Source: Xanthomonas vasicola
GTDB lineage: Bacteria; Pseudomonadota; Gammaproteobacteria; Xanthomonadales; Xanthomonadaceae
Reading direction: 5' to 3'
DNA length: 64,000 bases
Assembly: GCF_000772705.2 (NCBI RefSeq)
Contig: NZ_JSBW02000039.1
Location: 124,001 to 188,000, forward strand
Positions 28,252 to 38,381 of this stretch are shown here, in pieces. Under the pieces are notes generated by a model that worked only from the letters and a program-made list of their open reading frames with translations, made no database searches and was not told where the DNA came from. The translations under genes were made by a program, and so were the position numbers. The number at the start of each line of letters is the position of its first letter. Positions within the stretch are counted from its first letter, which is position 1.

Positions 28252-29496
28252 TTACCCAAGCAGCGTCCGCACCTTCTTCAACGCGGCAACGAAGCGCTCG
28301 ATCTCGTCATGCGTGTTGTAGAACGCCAGCGAGGCGCGGCAGGTGGCGGCGACACCGTAGTACTGCAGCAGCGGATGCGCGCAGTGTTGGCCGGAGCGCA
28401 CTGCGACGCCTTCCAGGTCGAGCAGGGTGGCCAAATCGTGCGAATGTGCGCCGTCGATCAGGAACGACACCACCGCGGCCTTGTCGGGCGTGGTGCCGAA
28501 GATGCGCAGGCCATCGATGCGCTGCAGCTCTTCGGTGAAGTGGGCGAGCAGCTCGGCTTCGCGCGCTTCCACGTGCGCCAGCCCGACCGACTCCAGGTAA
28601 TCCACTGCTGCACCCAGGCCGATGAAACCGGCAATGTTCGGTGTGCCGGCTTCGAACTTGTGCGGTACGTCGTTGAAGACGGTGTTCTCGAAGCTGACTT
28701 CCTTGATCATCTCGCCGCCGCCCAGAAATGGCGGCATCGCCTGCAGATGTTCGCGACGTGCCCACAGCGCGCCGGTGCCGGTGGGCCCGCACATCTTGTG
28801 GCCGGTGATGGCATAGAAATCACAGCCGATGCTAGCCACATCGATGCGCCGATGCGGTGCCGCCTGCGAGCCGTCCACCACGGTGACGATGCCGCGCTTG
28901 CGCGCCTCGCGGCAGATCTCGCGCACCGGGTTGACCGTGCCCAGCACGTTGGAGACGTGGGTAATCGCCAGCAGCTTCACCTCCGGCGTCATTGCCTTGC
29001 GCAATGCATCCAGATCCAGCGCGCCATCGGGCGTGATTTCGGCCACGCGGATGGTGGCCCCAGTGCGTTGTGCCACCAGCTGCCACGGCACGATGTTGGC
29101 GTGGTGCTCCATGCGCGAAACCAGGATCACATCGCCTGCGCCCAGGCGCGGCAATGCCCATGAATAGGCCACCAGATTGATCGCGAAGGTGGTGCCGCTG
29201 CACAGCACCAGCTCGTCGGCGCGCACGTTGAGAAAACGCGCGAGCTTGCTGCGCGCGCCTTCGAACGCATCGGTGGCTTCAGAACCCAACGCATGCACGG
29301 CACGGCTGACGTTGGCGTTCTGGCGGCGATAGAACTCGTCGGTGGCCGCAATCACCTGCAGCGGCTTCTGGCCGGTGTTGGCGTTGTCGAAATAGATCAG
29401 CGGCTTGCCATGTACCTGCCGCATCAACAGCGGAAAATCCAGGCGTACACGGTCCCAATCGGGTGCCACGCTGTGCGGGACGGCGGGCATATTCAT
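28252..29496 (-). CDS. sufS: cysteine desulfurase SufS
   Basis: A 414-residue class V PLP enzyme that removes sulphur from cysteine for SUF cluster assembly. The PLP lysine is in AITGHKMCGPTG, and the active-site cysteine is in VRSGQHCAHPLL near the C-terminus; the short SGQHC loop places it in the type II (SufS) group. Its start overlaps the sufD stop by four bases. No sufE or sufU gene follows in the window, so the sulphur acceptor must be encoded elsewhere. Confidence 0.96.
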   Translation of the reverse strand: MNMPAVPHSVAPDWDRVRLDFPLLMRQVHGKPLIYFDNANTGQKPLQVIAATDEFYRRQNANVSRAVHALGSEATDAFEGARSKLARFLNVRADELVLCSGTTFAINLVAYSWALPRLGAGDVILVSRMEHHANIVPWQLVAQRTGATIRVAEITPDGALDLDALRKAMTPEVKLLAITHVSNVLGTVNPVREICREARKRGIVTVVDGSQAAPHRRIDVASIGCDFYAITGHKMCGPTGTGALWARREHLQAMPPFLGGGEMIKEVSFENTVFNDVPHKFEAGTPNIAGFIGLGAAVDYLESVGLAHVEAREAELLAHFTEELQRIDGLRIFGTTPDKAAVVSFLIDGAHSHDLATLLDLEGVAVRSGQHCAHPLLQYYGVAATCRASLAFYNTHDEIERFVAALKKVRTLLG

Positions 29497-30755
29497 GCCA
29501 CGCCTGCCGAGTTCAACGCACGGTCCAGCTGCAGTGCCAGCACGGCGCTCAAGGCGGGCGGCAGTACGCGCAAGGGCTCGTGACAGAACGCCGCGCTAAG
29601 CAAGCGTTGCGCTTCTTCCTGCGGCAACCCCCGCGAGCGCAGGTAGAACAATGCGTTGTCGTCAAGCTGCCCTACCGTGGCGCCGTGCGCAGCCTGTACT
29701 TCGTCGGCATCGATCACCAGCACCGGCTGGGTATCGATTTCGGCGTTGGACGACAGCAGCAGATTCTTGTTGGACAGCCGCGCATCGGTGCCGTCGGCAC
29801 CTGCGCGGATGCGGATGCCGCCATGGAAGACCACGCGGCTACGGTCTGCGCCCACACCGCGCCATACCAGTTCGCAGGCGGTGTCGCGCGCAATGTGCTC
29901 GATGCCCAGGCGCGTGTCGACATGCCGGCGGCCATTGCCGAGCAGCACGCCATTGGCGGTGAGCTGCGCATTGCTGCCCTCGAGACGGACGTTGAGTTCG
30001 TGCCGCGATAGGCCTGCACCCAACTCCAGGTCCACACGCTGGTAGCGTGCGTTGCGCGCAAGGACTGCGTCGGTCCGCAGCAACGAGGTGGCATGCGCGC
30101 TATTGGCCTGCATGCGCGCATGCGAGAGCGCTGCGTCCTGCGCCAGATGCACATGCATCACGCTGTTTTCCAGATGTGCGGCATCGCCCACGTGCAGATG
30201 ATGCTCGACCACCTGCAACGCAGCGCCGGCACGCACTTCGATCAAGTGGCGGTGATGCCAGGACAGGTCGTGCTCACCGGTCACGCTGACGAACACCAAA
30301 TGCAGCGGCAGCTCGATCTGCGCACCGTCGCGCACGCGCACCAGCACGCCTTCGTCGGCAAGTGCAGTATTCAGGCGCGCAAAGATTTCGTCGCTGCCGT
30401 CGAAGCGGCGGCCCAGCAACTGCTGTGCGTCATCGCCTGCAGCCAGCGACGCCGACAAGGTGTCCAGCTGCATGCCATCCGGCAAGGGGGACAGGTCGCT
30501 CAGCGCTTCGGACGGGCGACCATTGACGAACACCAGACGCGGCGATGGGATGTCGTCCAGCGCAGCAGCATCCACCAGTGTTGGCACCAGCGGAGCGGGC
30601 TGGAAGCTGCGACGTTCAAGCTGCCGCAGTGAGGTGTACTTCCAGGCTTCGGCACGCGGGCCGGGCAGGCCAGTTTGCAGCGCGGCATCGAGCTCGGCAC
30701 GACGGGCATCGTCGCCGCTGAAGCCGCGTGCCAGGGAATCGAGCAGGGCGCTCAT
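29493..30755 (-). CDS. sufD: Fe-S assembly scaffold subunit SufD
   Basis: A 420-residue SufBD-family protein with the right-handed beta-helix core and the C-terminal signature GATVGQLDDNALFYLRSRGLP followed by a helical tail. SufD forms the SufB-SufC2-SufD scaffold and is needed for iron acquisition by it. Gene order sufB-sufC-sufD-sufS is canonical. The first ATG abuts the sufC stop (one-base overlap). Confidence 0.94.
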   Translation of the reverse strand: MSALLDSLARGFSGDDARRAELDAALQTGLPGPRAEAWKYTSLRQLERRSFQPAPLVPTLVDAAALDDIPSPRLVFVNGRPSEALSDLSPLPDGMQLDTLSASLAAGDDAQQLLGRRFDGSDEIFARLNTALADEGVLVRVRDGAQIELPLHLVFVSVTGEHDLSWHHRHLIEVRAGAALQVVEHHLHVGDAAHLENSVMHVHLAQDAALSHARMQANSAHATSLLRTDAVLARNARYQRVDLELGAGLSRHELNVRLEGSNAQLTANGVLLGNGRRHVDTRLGIEHIARDTACELVWRGVGADRSRVVFHGGIRIRAGADGTDARLSNKNLLLSSNAEIDTQPVLVIDADEVQAAHGATVGQLDDNALFYLRSRGLPQEEAQRLLSAAFCHEPLRVLPPALSAVLALQLDRALNSAGVA

Positions 30756-31519
30756 CAGGCGGCAACCTCAGGCACCACACGGTCCTTCAAAAAGTGGTAA
30801 CCGTGCTTTTCCAGTTCCAACGCCAGTTCCGGGCCGCCGCTCTGCACGATGCGCCCCTCGGCCAGCACATGCACCACGTCTGGCTTGATGTAGTCGAGCA
30901 GGCGCTGATAGTGGGTAATGACCAGGAACGAACGCTCCGGCGACCGCAGCGCGTTGACGCCGTCGGCCACGCTCTTGAGTGCATCGATATCCAGGCCGGA
31001 ATCGGTCTCGTCCAGGATGGCGAGCTTGGGCTCAAGCACGGCGAGCTGGAAGATCTCGTTGCGCTTTTTTTCGCCGCCGGAAAACCCTTCGTTGACGCCG
31101 CGATGCAGCAGCTCATCCTTCAAATGCAGCACGGCCAGCTTCTGGCGCACCAGCTTGAGGAACTGCATCGAATCCAACTCATCTTCGCCACGCGCCTTGC
31201 GCTGCGCATTGAGCGCGGCACGCAGAAAATAGGTGTTGTTGACGCCGGGAATTTCCACCGGGTACTGGAAGGCCAGAAACAGGCCGGCGGCGGCGCGTTC
31301 TTCTGGCGGCAGATCGAGCAGATCCTTGCCTTCGAATTGCACGGTGCCCGCAGTGACGTCATAGCCGTCGCGGCCGGCGAGCACGTTACCCAGCGTGGAT
31401 TTACCCGCGCCGTTGGGCCCCATGATGGCGTGCACCTGGCCGGGCTGGATGTCCAGCGACAGACCCTTGAGGATGTCTTTGCCGGCGATGCTGGCGTGGA
31501 GGTTGTTGATTGTGAGCAT
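30755..31519 (-). CDS. sufC: SUF ATPase SufC
   Basis: A 254-residue ABC-type ATPase: Walker A GPNGAGKSTLGN, ABC signature FSGGEKKRNE, Walker B LAILDETDSGLD and the H-loop ITHYQR. SufC drives conformational change in the SufBCD scaffold. The ATG at 31519 has GGAAAA close upstream; an in-frame ATG at 31531 would add four residues. A repeat C element fills the gap between it and sufB. Confidence 0.95.
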   Translation of the reverse strand: MLTINNLHASIAGKDILKGLSLDIQPGQVHAIMGPNGAGKSTLGNVLAGRDGYDVTAGTVQFEGKDLLDLPPEERAAAGLFLAFQYPVEIPGVNNTYFLRAALNAQRKARGEDELDSMQFLKLVRQKLAVLHLKDELLHRGVNEGFSGGEKKRNEIFQLAVLEPKLAILDETDSGLDIDALKSVADGVNALRSPERSFLVITHYQRLLDYIKPDVVHVLAEGRIVQSGGPELALELEKHGYHFLKDRVVPEVAA

Positions 31520-31542
31520 GGGATTTTCCATCAGATTCTTTT

Positions 31543-31667
31543 AGCCCCTCTCCCACCGGGAGAGGGTTGGGGTGAGGGTACGGGCCAGGCGTTGCGCGGT
31601 CGGGTGCACGATGCTTCGCTCGTACCCTCATCCTGCGCTGCGCGCCACCTTCTCCCGGGGGTGAAGG
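31543..31667 (+). repeat. repeat C, full copy between sufB and sufC
   Basis: Same organisation as the element at 28064-28193: hairpin CTCTCCCACCGGGAGAGG, box GGGGTGAGGGTACG, divergent centre, inverted box CGTACCCTCATCC and a second hairpin CTTCTCCCGGGGGTGAAGG. It occupies almost the whole spacer between the sufB stop (31677) and the sufC start, so the suf mRNA must contain it as a long stem-loop. Confidence 0.82.
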
Positions 31668-31676
31668 GTAGGCGCG

Positions 31677-33134
<1,458 letters not shown>

Positions 33135-33149
33135 TGGGCTGCCTACAGG

Positions 33150-33608
33150 TCAGGTGGTCGCGACGCGTGCGGCGATGGAGCGCCGACGGCTGTCGCCAGG
33201 GAGGGAGAGGGGCTGCAACATTTGCGCGAGCGTGACACGACGCAAGGCATCGCCGACCACGTCGTTGATCAGGCGCCAGTTCGAGCGCACGCCGCAGCGC
33301 TGCGCAATGCCGCACTGGCTGTGGTCCTGGCTGCATTCGGTGATCGCCAACGGGCCTTCCATCGCCTCGACGATCTCCACCAGGGTGATGTCGCTGGCAG
33401 CACGCGCAAGCCGGTAGCCGCCGTGTACGCCACGTAAGCCTTCAACCAGACCTGCTTGCGACAAAGGCTTGAGGATCTTGCTGACGGTCGGCGCTTCCAG
33501 GCCGGCCTGTTCGGCCAACTCGCTTGCGCTGAGCACCTGATCGCAGTGTGCCGCCAGGACGGTCAGCACGACAGTGGCGTAATCAGTGAGTTTGGTGACG
33601 CGCAACAT
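33150..33608 (-). CDS. sufR: Rrf2-family SUF operon regulator SufR
   Basis: A 152-residue Rrf2/IscR-type transcription factor. The start at 33608 (MLRVTKLTDYATVV) is where the winged helix-turn-helix begins; the longer frame to 33698 adds unrelated residues across the promoter. Three cysteines, in CSQDHSQCGIAQRC, fit the ligands of an Fe-S cluster in this family. It leads the operon, so it most likely senses cluster status and controls its own operon. A promoter-like sequence lies just upstream. Confidence 0.92.
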   Translation of the reverse strand: MLRVTKLTDYATVVLTVLAAHCDQVLSASELAEQAGLEAPTVSKILKPLSQAGLVEGLRGVHGGYRLARAASDITLVEIVEAMEGPLAITECSQDHSQCGIAQRCGVRSNWRLINDVVGDALRRVTLAQMLQPLSLPGDSRRRSIAARVATT

Positions 33609-33634
33609 GGGAGCGAATCCGAAAGCGGACCGAA

Positions 33635-33664
33635 ATTGTACTCTTTCCAGCAAGGCAGGGCCAA
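33635..33664 (-). promoter_or_regulatory. candidate sigma-70 promoter of the suf operon
   Basis: On the minus strand TTGGCC (33659-33664) and TACAAT (33635-33640) are spaced by 18 bases, a 4/6 and 5/6 match to consensus. The predicted start is about 20 bases upstream of the sufR ATG. The regulator's operator is expected to overlap it, but I do not see an unambiguous palindrome. Confidence 0.5.
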
Positions 33665-33776
33665 TGGCGCGGTTCAGCCTCCGGCAAGCGTGGCCCATTG
33701 CGGCGAGTGCTGCGCTTGTGCTTGGCGCATTGGCGCGCTGCGGTCACAATGAGCGGCCCCATCACTGGACCCTTAC

Positions 33777-34244
33777 ATGTCGCGCAAAGTTGCCGCTCGC
33801 AAGTCACGTATCCACGGCAATGGCATGTTCGCCCTCGCCCCGCTCCGCAAGGGCGAGCGCATCATTCAATACAAGGGTCGCTTGCGCACGCATGCCGAAG
33901 TGGATGCGGACGACACCGGCGACGTAGAGAGCGGGCACACCTTTCTGTTTACGCTCAGCGATGATTACGTGCTGGATGCCAACTACGAAGGCAATGTGGC
34001 GCGCTGGATCAACCACAGCTGCGATCCTAATTGCGAGGCGGTGATCGAAGAAGCCGAGGGCGACGACCGCCGCAAGGACAAGATCTTTATCGAGGCCAAG
34101 CGCGACATCAAGCCCGGCGAAGAGCTCACCTATAACTACGGCATCACCCTGGCCGAGCGTCACACGCCGCGCCTGAAGAAGATTTGGGAATGCCGTTGCG
34201 GCTCCAAGAATTGCACCGGAACGATGCTGCAGCCCAAGCGCTGA
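33777..34244 (+). CDS. SET-domain protein lysine methyltransferase
   Basis: A 155-residue protein that is essentially one SET domain plus a post-SET cysteine cluster. SAM- and substrate-site motifs are visible: SRIHGNGMFA near the start, RWINHSCDPNCEA (NHS pseudoknot motif) near residue 80 and GEELTYNYG near 120. The post-SET CRCGSKNCTG, with the first NHSCDPNC cysteine, would bind zinc. This is the arrangement of eukaryotic histone methyltransferases and their bacterial relatives. It is divergent from the suf operon and stands alone. The bacterial target is unknown. Confidence 0.9.
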   Translation: MSRKVAARKSRIHGNGMFALAPLRKGERIIQYKGRLRTHAEVDADDTGDVESGHTFLFTLSDDYVLDANYEGNVARWINHSCDPNCEAVIEEAEGDDRRKDKIFIEAKRDIKPGEELTYNYGITLAERHTPRLKKIWECRCGSKNCTGTMLQPKR

Positions 34245-34346
34245 GCATGAAGGTGGCGTCACGCACTGACGCCACGCATACATCGGTTCACGGGTGCGCA
34301 ACGGCGCGCTTCCTAGGGTTTAGGCTTCTTTTACGAGGAGCCCCAC

Positions 34347-34889
34347 ATGTCTTATTCGCTCTCCGGCAAGACCGTCGCCGTGCTGGCCACCGACGGCTTC
34401 GAGCAATCCGAACTGATCGAACCGAAGCGCCTGCTGGAATCCTGGGGTGCCAAGGTCGAGGTGATTGCACCTGGCGATAGCGCGAAGATCCGCGCCTGGA
34501 ATCACACCGATTGGGGCGATTCGGTAGGGGTCGATAGGCAGCTCGGTCAGGCGACAGTTGATCCTTATGACGCACTGGTGTTGCCTGGCGGTGTGCTCAA
34601 TCCAGATACGCTGCGGACCGACAAGCAGGCAATCGCATTCATTCGCGCGTTTTCTACTGCACACAAGCCGGTGGCTGCGATCTGCCATGGGCCGTGGTTG
34701 TTGCTTGAAAGCGACTTGGTCCGCAATCGCCAAGTCACCTCATGGCAGTCGGTGAAGACGGACCTGATCAATGCCGGCGCGCATTGGCAGGATGCCGAAG
34801 TGGTGGTCGATGGTCAGCTGATTACCAGCCGCAAGCCGGATGACATTCCCGCATTCGCCGCTGCTGTGGCAAAGGCATTGTCAGCATAA
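34347..34889 (+). CDS. DJ-1/PfpI-family protein (YhbO-like)
   Basis: A 180-residue type 1 glutamine-amidotransferase-fold protein. The nucleophilic elbow AICHGPWLL (Cys about residue 113, followed by His) and the acidic partner Glu in DGFEQSEL mark the DJ-1/PfpI group. AGGAG lies close before the ATG. Relatives are stress-induced and have been described as proteases, chaperones or glyoxalase/deglycases; which applies here cannot be decided. It is a single gene. Confidence 0.88.
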   Translation: MSYSLSGKTVAVLATDGFEQSELIEPKRLLESWGAKVEVIAPGDSAKIRAWNHTDWGDSVGVDRQLGQATVDPYDALVLPGGVLNPDTLRTDKQAIAFIRAFSTAHKPVAAICHGPWLLLESDLVRNRQVTSWQSVKTDLINAGAHWQDAEVVVDGQLITSRKPDDIPAFAAAVAKALSA

Positions 34890-35004
34890 GTTTGCATAAA
34901 CACGATCTTGCGTTCGACACAAAAAAGCCCGGCGCTGCTGCGTCGGCCTTTCTAATGTACAGCGTTGTGCGGCTGTCACCATCAACGCTGGGAACGAAGC
35001 TGAC

Positions 35005-35601
35005 TTACTTCCCAGACAGCGCGGCCGCCGGCACCATTTGCTCGATATTCTGGTTGAAGTTGACCGCAACCCGCCCGTTCTGGATACCGACCGATTCCAC
35101 CTGCACTGCGCCCATGACCGATGCAATTGCCGGATCGATCCGATAGATCGGTTCCTTGCGCGCGTAATCGGCTAGCCAGGTATTGAGCAGCTGGCGAGTG
35201 CTGTGGTCGAGCTTTGCACCCGCGTGGGCGGGGCGGAAGTCATCGATGCTGGGTTGGTCGAGATAAAAGCCTTGCTTGGCCACGTCGTAGCGTAGCGCGC
35301 TGGTCAAGGTCACGTTGCCGACCGGGGCAGGAGCGCCGCCGGCGGTTGCGACGGCAAGATCGAACGCCATCTTCAGGCGATCGCCTGGCGGCAACGACAG
35401 CGCCGGGTTGCTGACCGTCATCGCGACCAGTCCGCCCAGCGCGTCGTGTGTTTGCGGGAAGCGGCCACCCAGATATTGCTGCAGGTCGCTGGCCTGCACG
35501 CTGATCTGTTTTCCCTGAATCTGCGGCGCGGCCCAGGCGCCGGTGATGGGCATTGCCAAGGCGAGAGCGAGCATGGATCCGGCAAGCGAACGCAGTTTCA
35601 T
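35005..35601 (-). CDS. DUF1439 domain-containing exported protein
   Basis: A 198-residue protein with a signal peptide ending at AWA-APQIQGK and a GGAG ribosome site upstream. The mature part has the DUF1439 layout: QISVQASDLQQYL at the start and GALRYD/VGNVTLTSAL strands typical of the YceB-like tubular fold. Many relatives are lipoproteins; here no lipobox is seen. It was probably exported to the periplasm. Function is unknown. Confidence 0.8.
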   Translation of the reverse strand: MKLRSLAGSMLALALAMPITGAWAAPQIQGKQISVQASDLQQYLGGRFPQTHDALGGLVAMTVSNPALSLPPGDRLKMAFDLAVATAGGAPAPVGNVTLTSALRYDVAKQGFYLDQPSIDDFRPAHAGAKLDHSTRQLLNTWLADYARKEPIYRIDPAIASVMGAVQVESVGIQNGRVAVNFNQNIEQMVPAAALSGK

Positions 35602-35656
35602 CGGGTAACTCCGGCAACAGGTGACATCACATTAGTCGGCGCCGGTGAACCACGGG

Positions 35657-36199
35657 TTAGCGCAGCACCGGTTGCAGCGTGGCCGAATAGATTTCCCAGC
35701 TGTCGCTGCCGGCGCGGGGCTGCAACCGGTATGCGCCAACCAGGCGCTGCGTACCGGTGGTGGTACGCACCGTCAATTGCACCGGCACTTCGATGCGCTG
35801 TGGCGGATGCGCCTGATCCAGCGCAATTGGTGGATCGTTGTTGATGCGCAGCGACTGGATATTGCCGATCGCACGCAAGGCAGCATCGTCCGGCACCGGG
35901 GAGGGGCGGCCGCCGGTCCATAGTGCATCGGCATCTGCGCGCGCCGCTCCGGGCAACGCGCCGAGATAGCGTTGGACGGTGGCGCTTGCTTGGGCGTAAT
36001 TGGCCAGCGCGATGGCATCGTTGGGATCAGTCGCAGGTGCTGATGCTGCGGGTGCGTCGCCTGCATTGCCGGTATTTACCGGGTGCGATGCGCTCGCAGC
36101 TTGCATCGCCGACGCATCGCTTGCCTGCGGGTCCGCGCTGCGATGACAGCTGCAACCAGACAATGCGGCTGCCACGACAATCGTTCCCATCCAGCGCAT
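35657..36199 (-). CDS. putative lipoprotein of unknown function
   Basis: A 180-residue protein with a short signal ending in a lipobox (AALSGC, cysteine at about 16), so it is probably lipid-anchored. A GGGGA sits upstream of the ATG. Residues 20-60 are Ala/Ser/Asp-rich, then a compact domain begins near DAIALANYAQASATVQRYL. No known family is recognised. It is adjacent to the DUF1439 gene on the same strand and may be co-transcribed. Confidence 0.72.
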   Translation of the reverse strand: MRWMGTIVVAAALSGCSCHRSADPQASDASAMQAASASHPVNTGNAGDAPAASAPATDPNDAIALANYAQASATVQRYLGALPGAARADADALWTGGRPSPVPDDAALRAIGNIQSLRINNDPPIALDQAHPPQRIEVPVQLTVRTTTGTQRLVGAYRLQPRAGSDSWEIYSATLQPVLR

Positions 36200-36256
36200 G
36201 GCACGTCCCCTTCCCCGAGGCGCGCAGTGTAGCGGTTACGTGTGGCGATGCGGCCT

Positions 36257-36565
36257 TCAGACTCCGGTTGCGGGCTGCACTCGCTGTAGGCGTTCCAACA
36301 GCAACTGCAGTTTGGGACGCAAGGCGTCCAGTGCGTCGCTGGGTCGTGCGCGTGGGCGAGCGGCCAGGTCTTCCAGCAATTGCGAGCCCACGGTGAGTGC
36401 CGCGCATTCGTCGCTGCTCAGGTCGCGGCGCAGGTGTAGCTCTTCGAGCAGGCGCATCCAATCGGCGCGCGAGCGTTGTTCGAATTCGATGGTGCAGCGG
36501 TCGTCACAAGGGCGGCCGTCGTTTTCGATAGGCGTGACCGTGATGCGATAGCGTTTGCGGGACAT
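36257..36565 (-). CDS. DUF3861 domain-containing small protein
   Basis: A 102-residue cytoplasmic protein beginning at the ATG at 36565 (MSRKRYRITVTPIEN); a longer frame to 36613 adds 16 unconvincing residues. The start RYRITVTP followed by an acidic and Arg-rich helical region (RADWMRLLEELHLRRDLSSDECAALTVG) matches the DUF3861 family. Function unknown. It lies between the putative lipoprotein and the M23 peptidase. Confidence 0.75.
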   Translation of the reverse strand: MSRKRYRITVTPIENDGRPCDDRCTIEFEQRSRADWMRLLEELHLRRDLSSDECAALTVGSQLLEDLAARPRARPSDALDALRPKLQLLLERLQRVQPATGV

Positions 36566-36655
36566 ATGGGTCGCGTCGTTCTGGGCTGTGCTCACCATAG
36601 GCGCAGGACGCAACCGTCTCGATAGCGCGGGCCATGACGCAGTGTTCCAGCGTGA

Positions 36656-37294
36656 TCAATTTGCCGGGTGTGGTGCGGATTTGCGCAGGAGCGGCAGCGG
36701 ATCGTACGCACTGTTGCGTCCATAGACACCATAGTGTAGATGCGGCGGCGTGCCGCGCGCGTTGCCAGTGGTGCCGACGATGCCGAGCGGTGTGCCGGGC
36801 TTGACCACATCGCCGACTGAAAGGCCGGCAGCCCAGTCATCCAGGTGCGCGTAGTAATGCCGCTCCATCGCCGGACCCAGAAGCCAGACCTGTTTGCCGC
36901 CCAGGCCCTGGTCGCGAATGGCGCTGACCACGCCGCGCGTTGCCGCCACCACTGGTGTGCCGCGTGGCGCGAAGATATCCACGCCTGCATGCGTGCGGTC
37001 GCGGCCACGGGGTGCGCCAAAGGTGTCGGCGATCTGTCGCGCACGCACGCCTTTTACCGGCAGATGCAACTGCGCGGGCGGCGGCATCTGCGACAGCTCC
37101 CAACTGGTACGGAGTTGATTGGCGATCGGCAGTTGCCAAGCCCAGCGCGCGGCCACGGCCAAAGAGCACAGCAGCGCAACCGTGACCACCACGCTGCGCA
37201 GCCGGCGTGCCGGGCTGCCCGTCGCCGGGCGTGGTGACGATGGCGGAGTGTTCGAGGGACCGGTCACAGGCACCTGCAGATGGCGAACCAGCAT
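36656..37294 (-). CDS. M23 family metallopeptidase, membrane-anchored
   Basis: A 212-residue protein from the ATG at 37294; an in-frame TTG at 37351 would start inside the HU terminator. One membrane segment lies at about 33-50, with the peptidase in the periplasm. The zinc motifs are THAGVDIFAPRG (H-x3-D), HYYAHLDD and HLHYGVYG, so all ligands of an active LytM-type endopeptidase appear present. These enzymes cut peptidoglycan cross-links or regulate amidases. The start is uncertain; the family is clear. Confidence 0.85.
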   Translation of the reverse strand: MLVRHLQVPVTGPSNTPPSSPRPATGSPARRLRSVVVTVALLCSLAVAARWAWQLPIANQLRTSWELSQMPPPAQLHLPVKGVRARQIADTFGAPRGRDRTHAGVDIFAPRGTPVVAATRGVVSAIRDQGLGGKQVWLLGPAMERHYYAHLDDWAAGLSVGDVVKPGTPLGIVGTTGNARGTPPHLHYGVYGRNSAYDPLPLLRKSAPHPAN

Positions 37295-37349
37295 GCAGGG
37301 TAGGGCAGTGTCGATGAGCGGTGTGTGCTGCGCACGGCGGCGCGACTGC

Positions 37350-37377
37350 AAAAAAAAGACGGCCCGCAGGCCGTCTT
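37350..37377 (-). terminator. Rho-independent terminator of the HU gene
   Basis: AAGACGGCC and GGCCGTCTT form a perfect nine-base stem with a CGCA loop; read leftward it is followed by seven T residues (AAAAAAA on the plus strand). It lies 24 bp past the HU-family gene stop. Confidence 0.92.
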
Positions 37378-37400
37378 CGTGACACCGGATGCGTGCTCGA

Positions 37401-37826
37401 TTAGAGCGCGGCGTCCTTCAACCTCTTCATCACGCGGGACTTGAGCTTGCTGGTCGCAGGCTTGGCGGCAAAGATCTGCTCTTCCTTGGTGAACGGGTTG
37501 ATGCCCTTGCGCTTCGGCTTTGCCGGCACGTGCACGGTGGTCAGCTTGAGCATGCCCGGGATGGTGAAGGTGCCGACGCCCTTCTTGCTCAGCGAGGCGT
37601 GTGCGGTGGCTTCCAGCGACGCCAGCACGGCGCGCACGTCCTTCGGAGCCAGCTGGGTGCTTTCGGCAATGTGCGCGACCAGGCCGGTCTTGCTCAGTGC
37701 TTCCTTGATCGGCTTGGGTGCAGCGGACTTGGCAGCAGCTGCCTTGGCCGGCTTTGCGGTCTTGGTTGCGGCGACCTTTTTCACTGCCTTCTTGGGGGCA
37801 GCCTTCTTAGCGGCGGTTTTTGCCAT
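37401..37826 (-). CDS. HU-family DNA-binding protein with a lysine/alanine-rich N-terminal tail
   Basis: A 141-residue protein starting at 37826. Residues 1-48 are a Lys/Ala/Pro-rich tail (AKKAAPKKAVKKVAATK) resembling histone H1 tails. Residues about 49-141 are an HU/IHF fold (KTGLVAHIAEST, GVGTFTIPGMLKL, and the arm region KPKRKGINPFTKEEQIFAAKP). Ordinary HU is about 90 residues. The tail should add non-specific DNA affinity. A 92-codon upstream extension of the frame into the promoter region is rejected. A strong terminator follows. Confidence 0.9.
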   Translation of the reverse strand: MAKTAAKKAAPKKAVKKVAATKTAKPAKAAAAKSAAPKPIKEALSKTGLVAHIAESTQLAPKDVRAVLASLEATAHASLSKKGVGTFTIPGMLKLTTVHVPAKPKRKGINPFTKEEQIFAAKPATSKLKSRVMKRLKDAAL

Positions 37827-38381
37827 GAGTGATGTGTTCCGTATTCGTGGTGGTGATGGGTCTGCCGACCCAGTCGGCAACGCGAAATGTAGGGCAAGTG
37901 CTGCGCGCCGCCAATAGGCAAACGATGAAACAACACGAAAAAAGCGTCTTTCGACGGGGATTCGTTCACCAGTGGCAGAAAAAGACGCACAAAACGTATC
38001 GCCTTGACCGCGCAATGCGCGCGTTCGCTGCATGTCTGACGCACAGCAGCAGATCGTTTGCGCGAGGAAAGGCAGTGACGTACCTGCGTGGTGATGGTGC
38101 AAGCAGCCGATGTGGGCAGCTGTTTAGCAGTGCGTGTAGCAGGAACATGCGCCGCCGATGTGACTGACATCGATTGCAAGCGCTGGCGCGCGCTCCATTA
38201 CCAGAATTCCAGGGGTTTCCGGCGCCATGCAGCGTTTCCTCTCTCTCGCCCTGTATCGACCTGTGTTTGGCCAAGGGCGCTGGCGCGGCCTGTCCAGCCA
38301 CGTAGTCACATTATTTCGTCTTGCAGTGCACGCCGTACCGAACAGGCGCGTGGTGAAACACGCAAGTTTTGCGGCGTCTCA
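37827..38381. other. 555-bp spacer upstream of the HU gene
   Basis: The region lies between proC and the HU gene, both leftward, and should contain the HU promoter, which I could not place with confidence. No gene, repeat or terminator was recognised. Confidence 0.5.
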
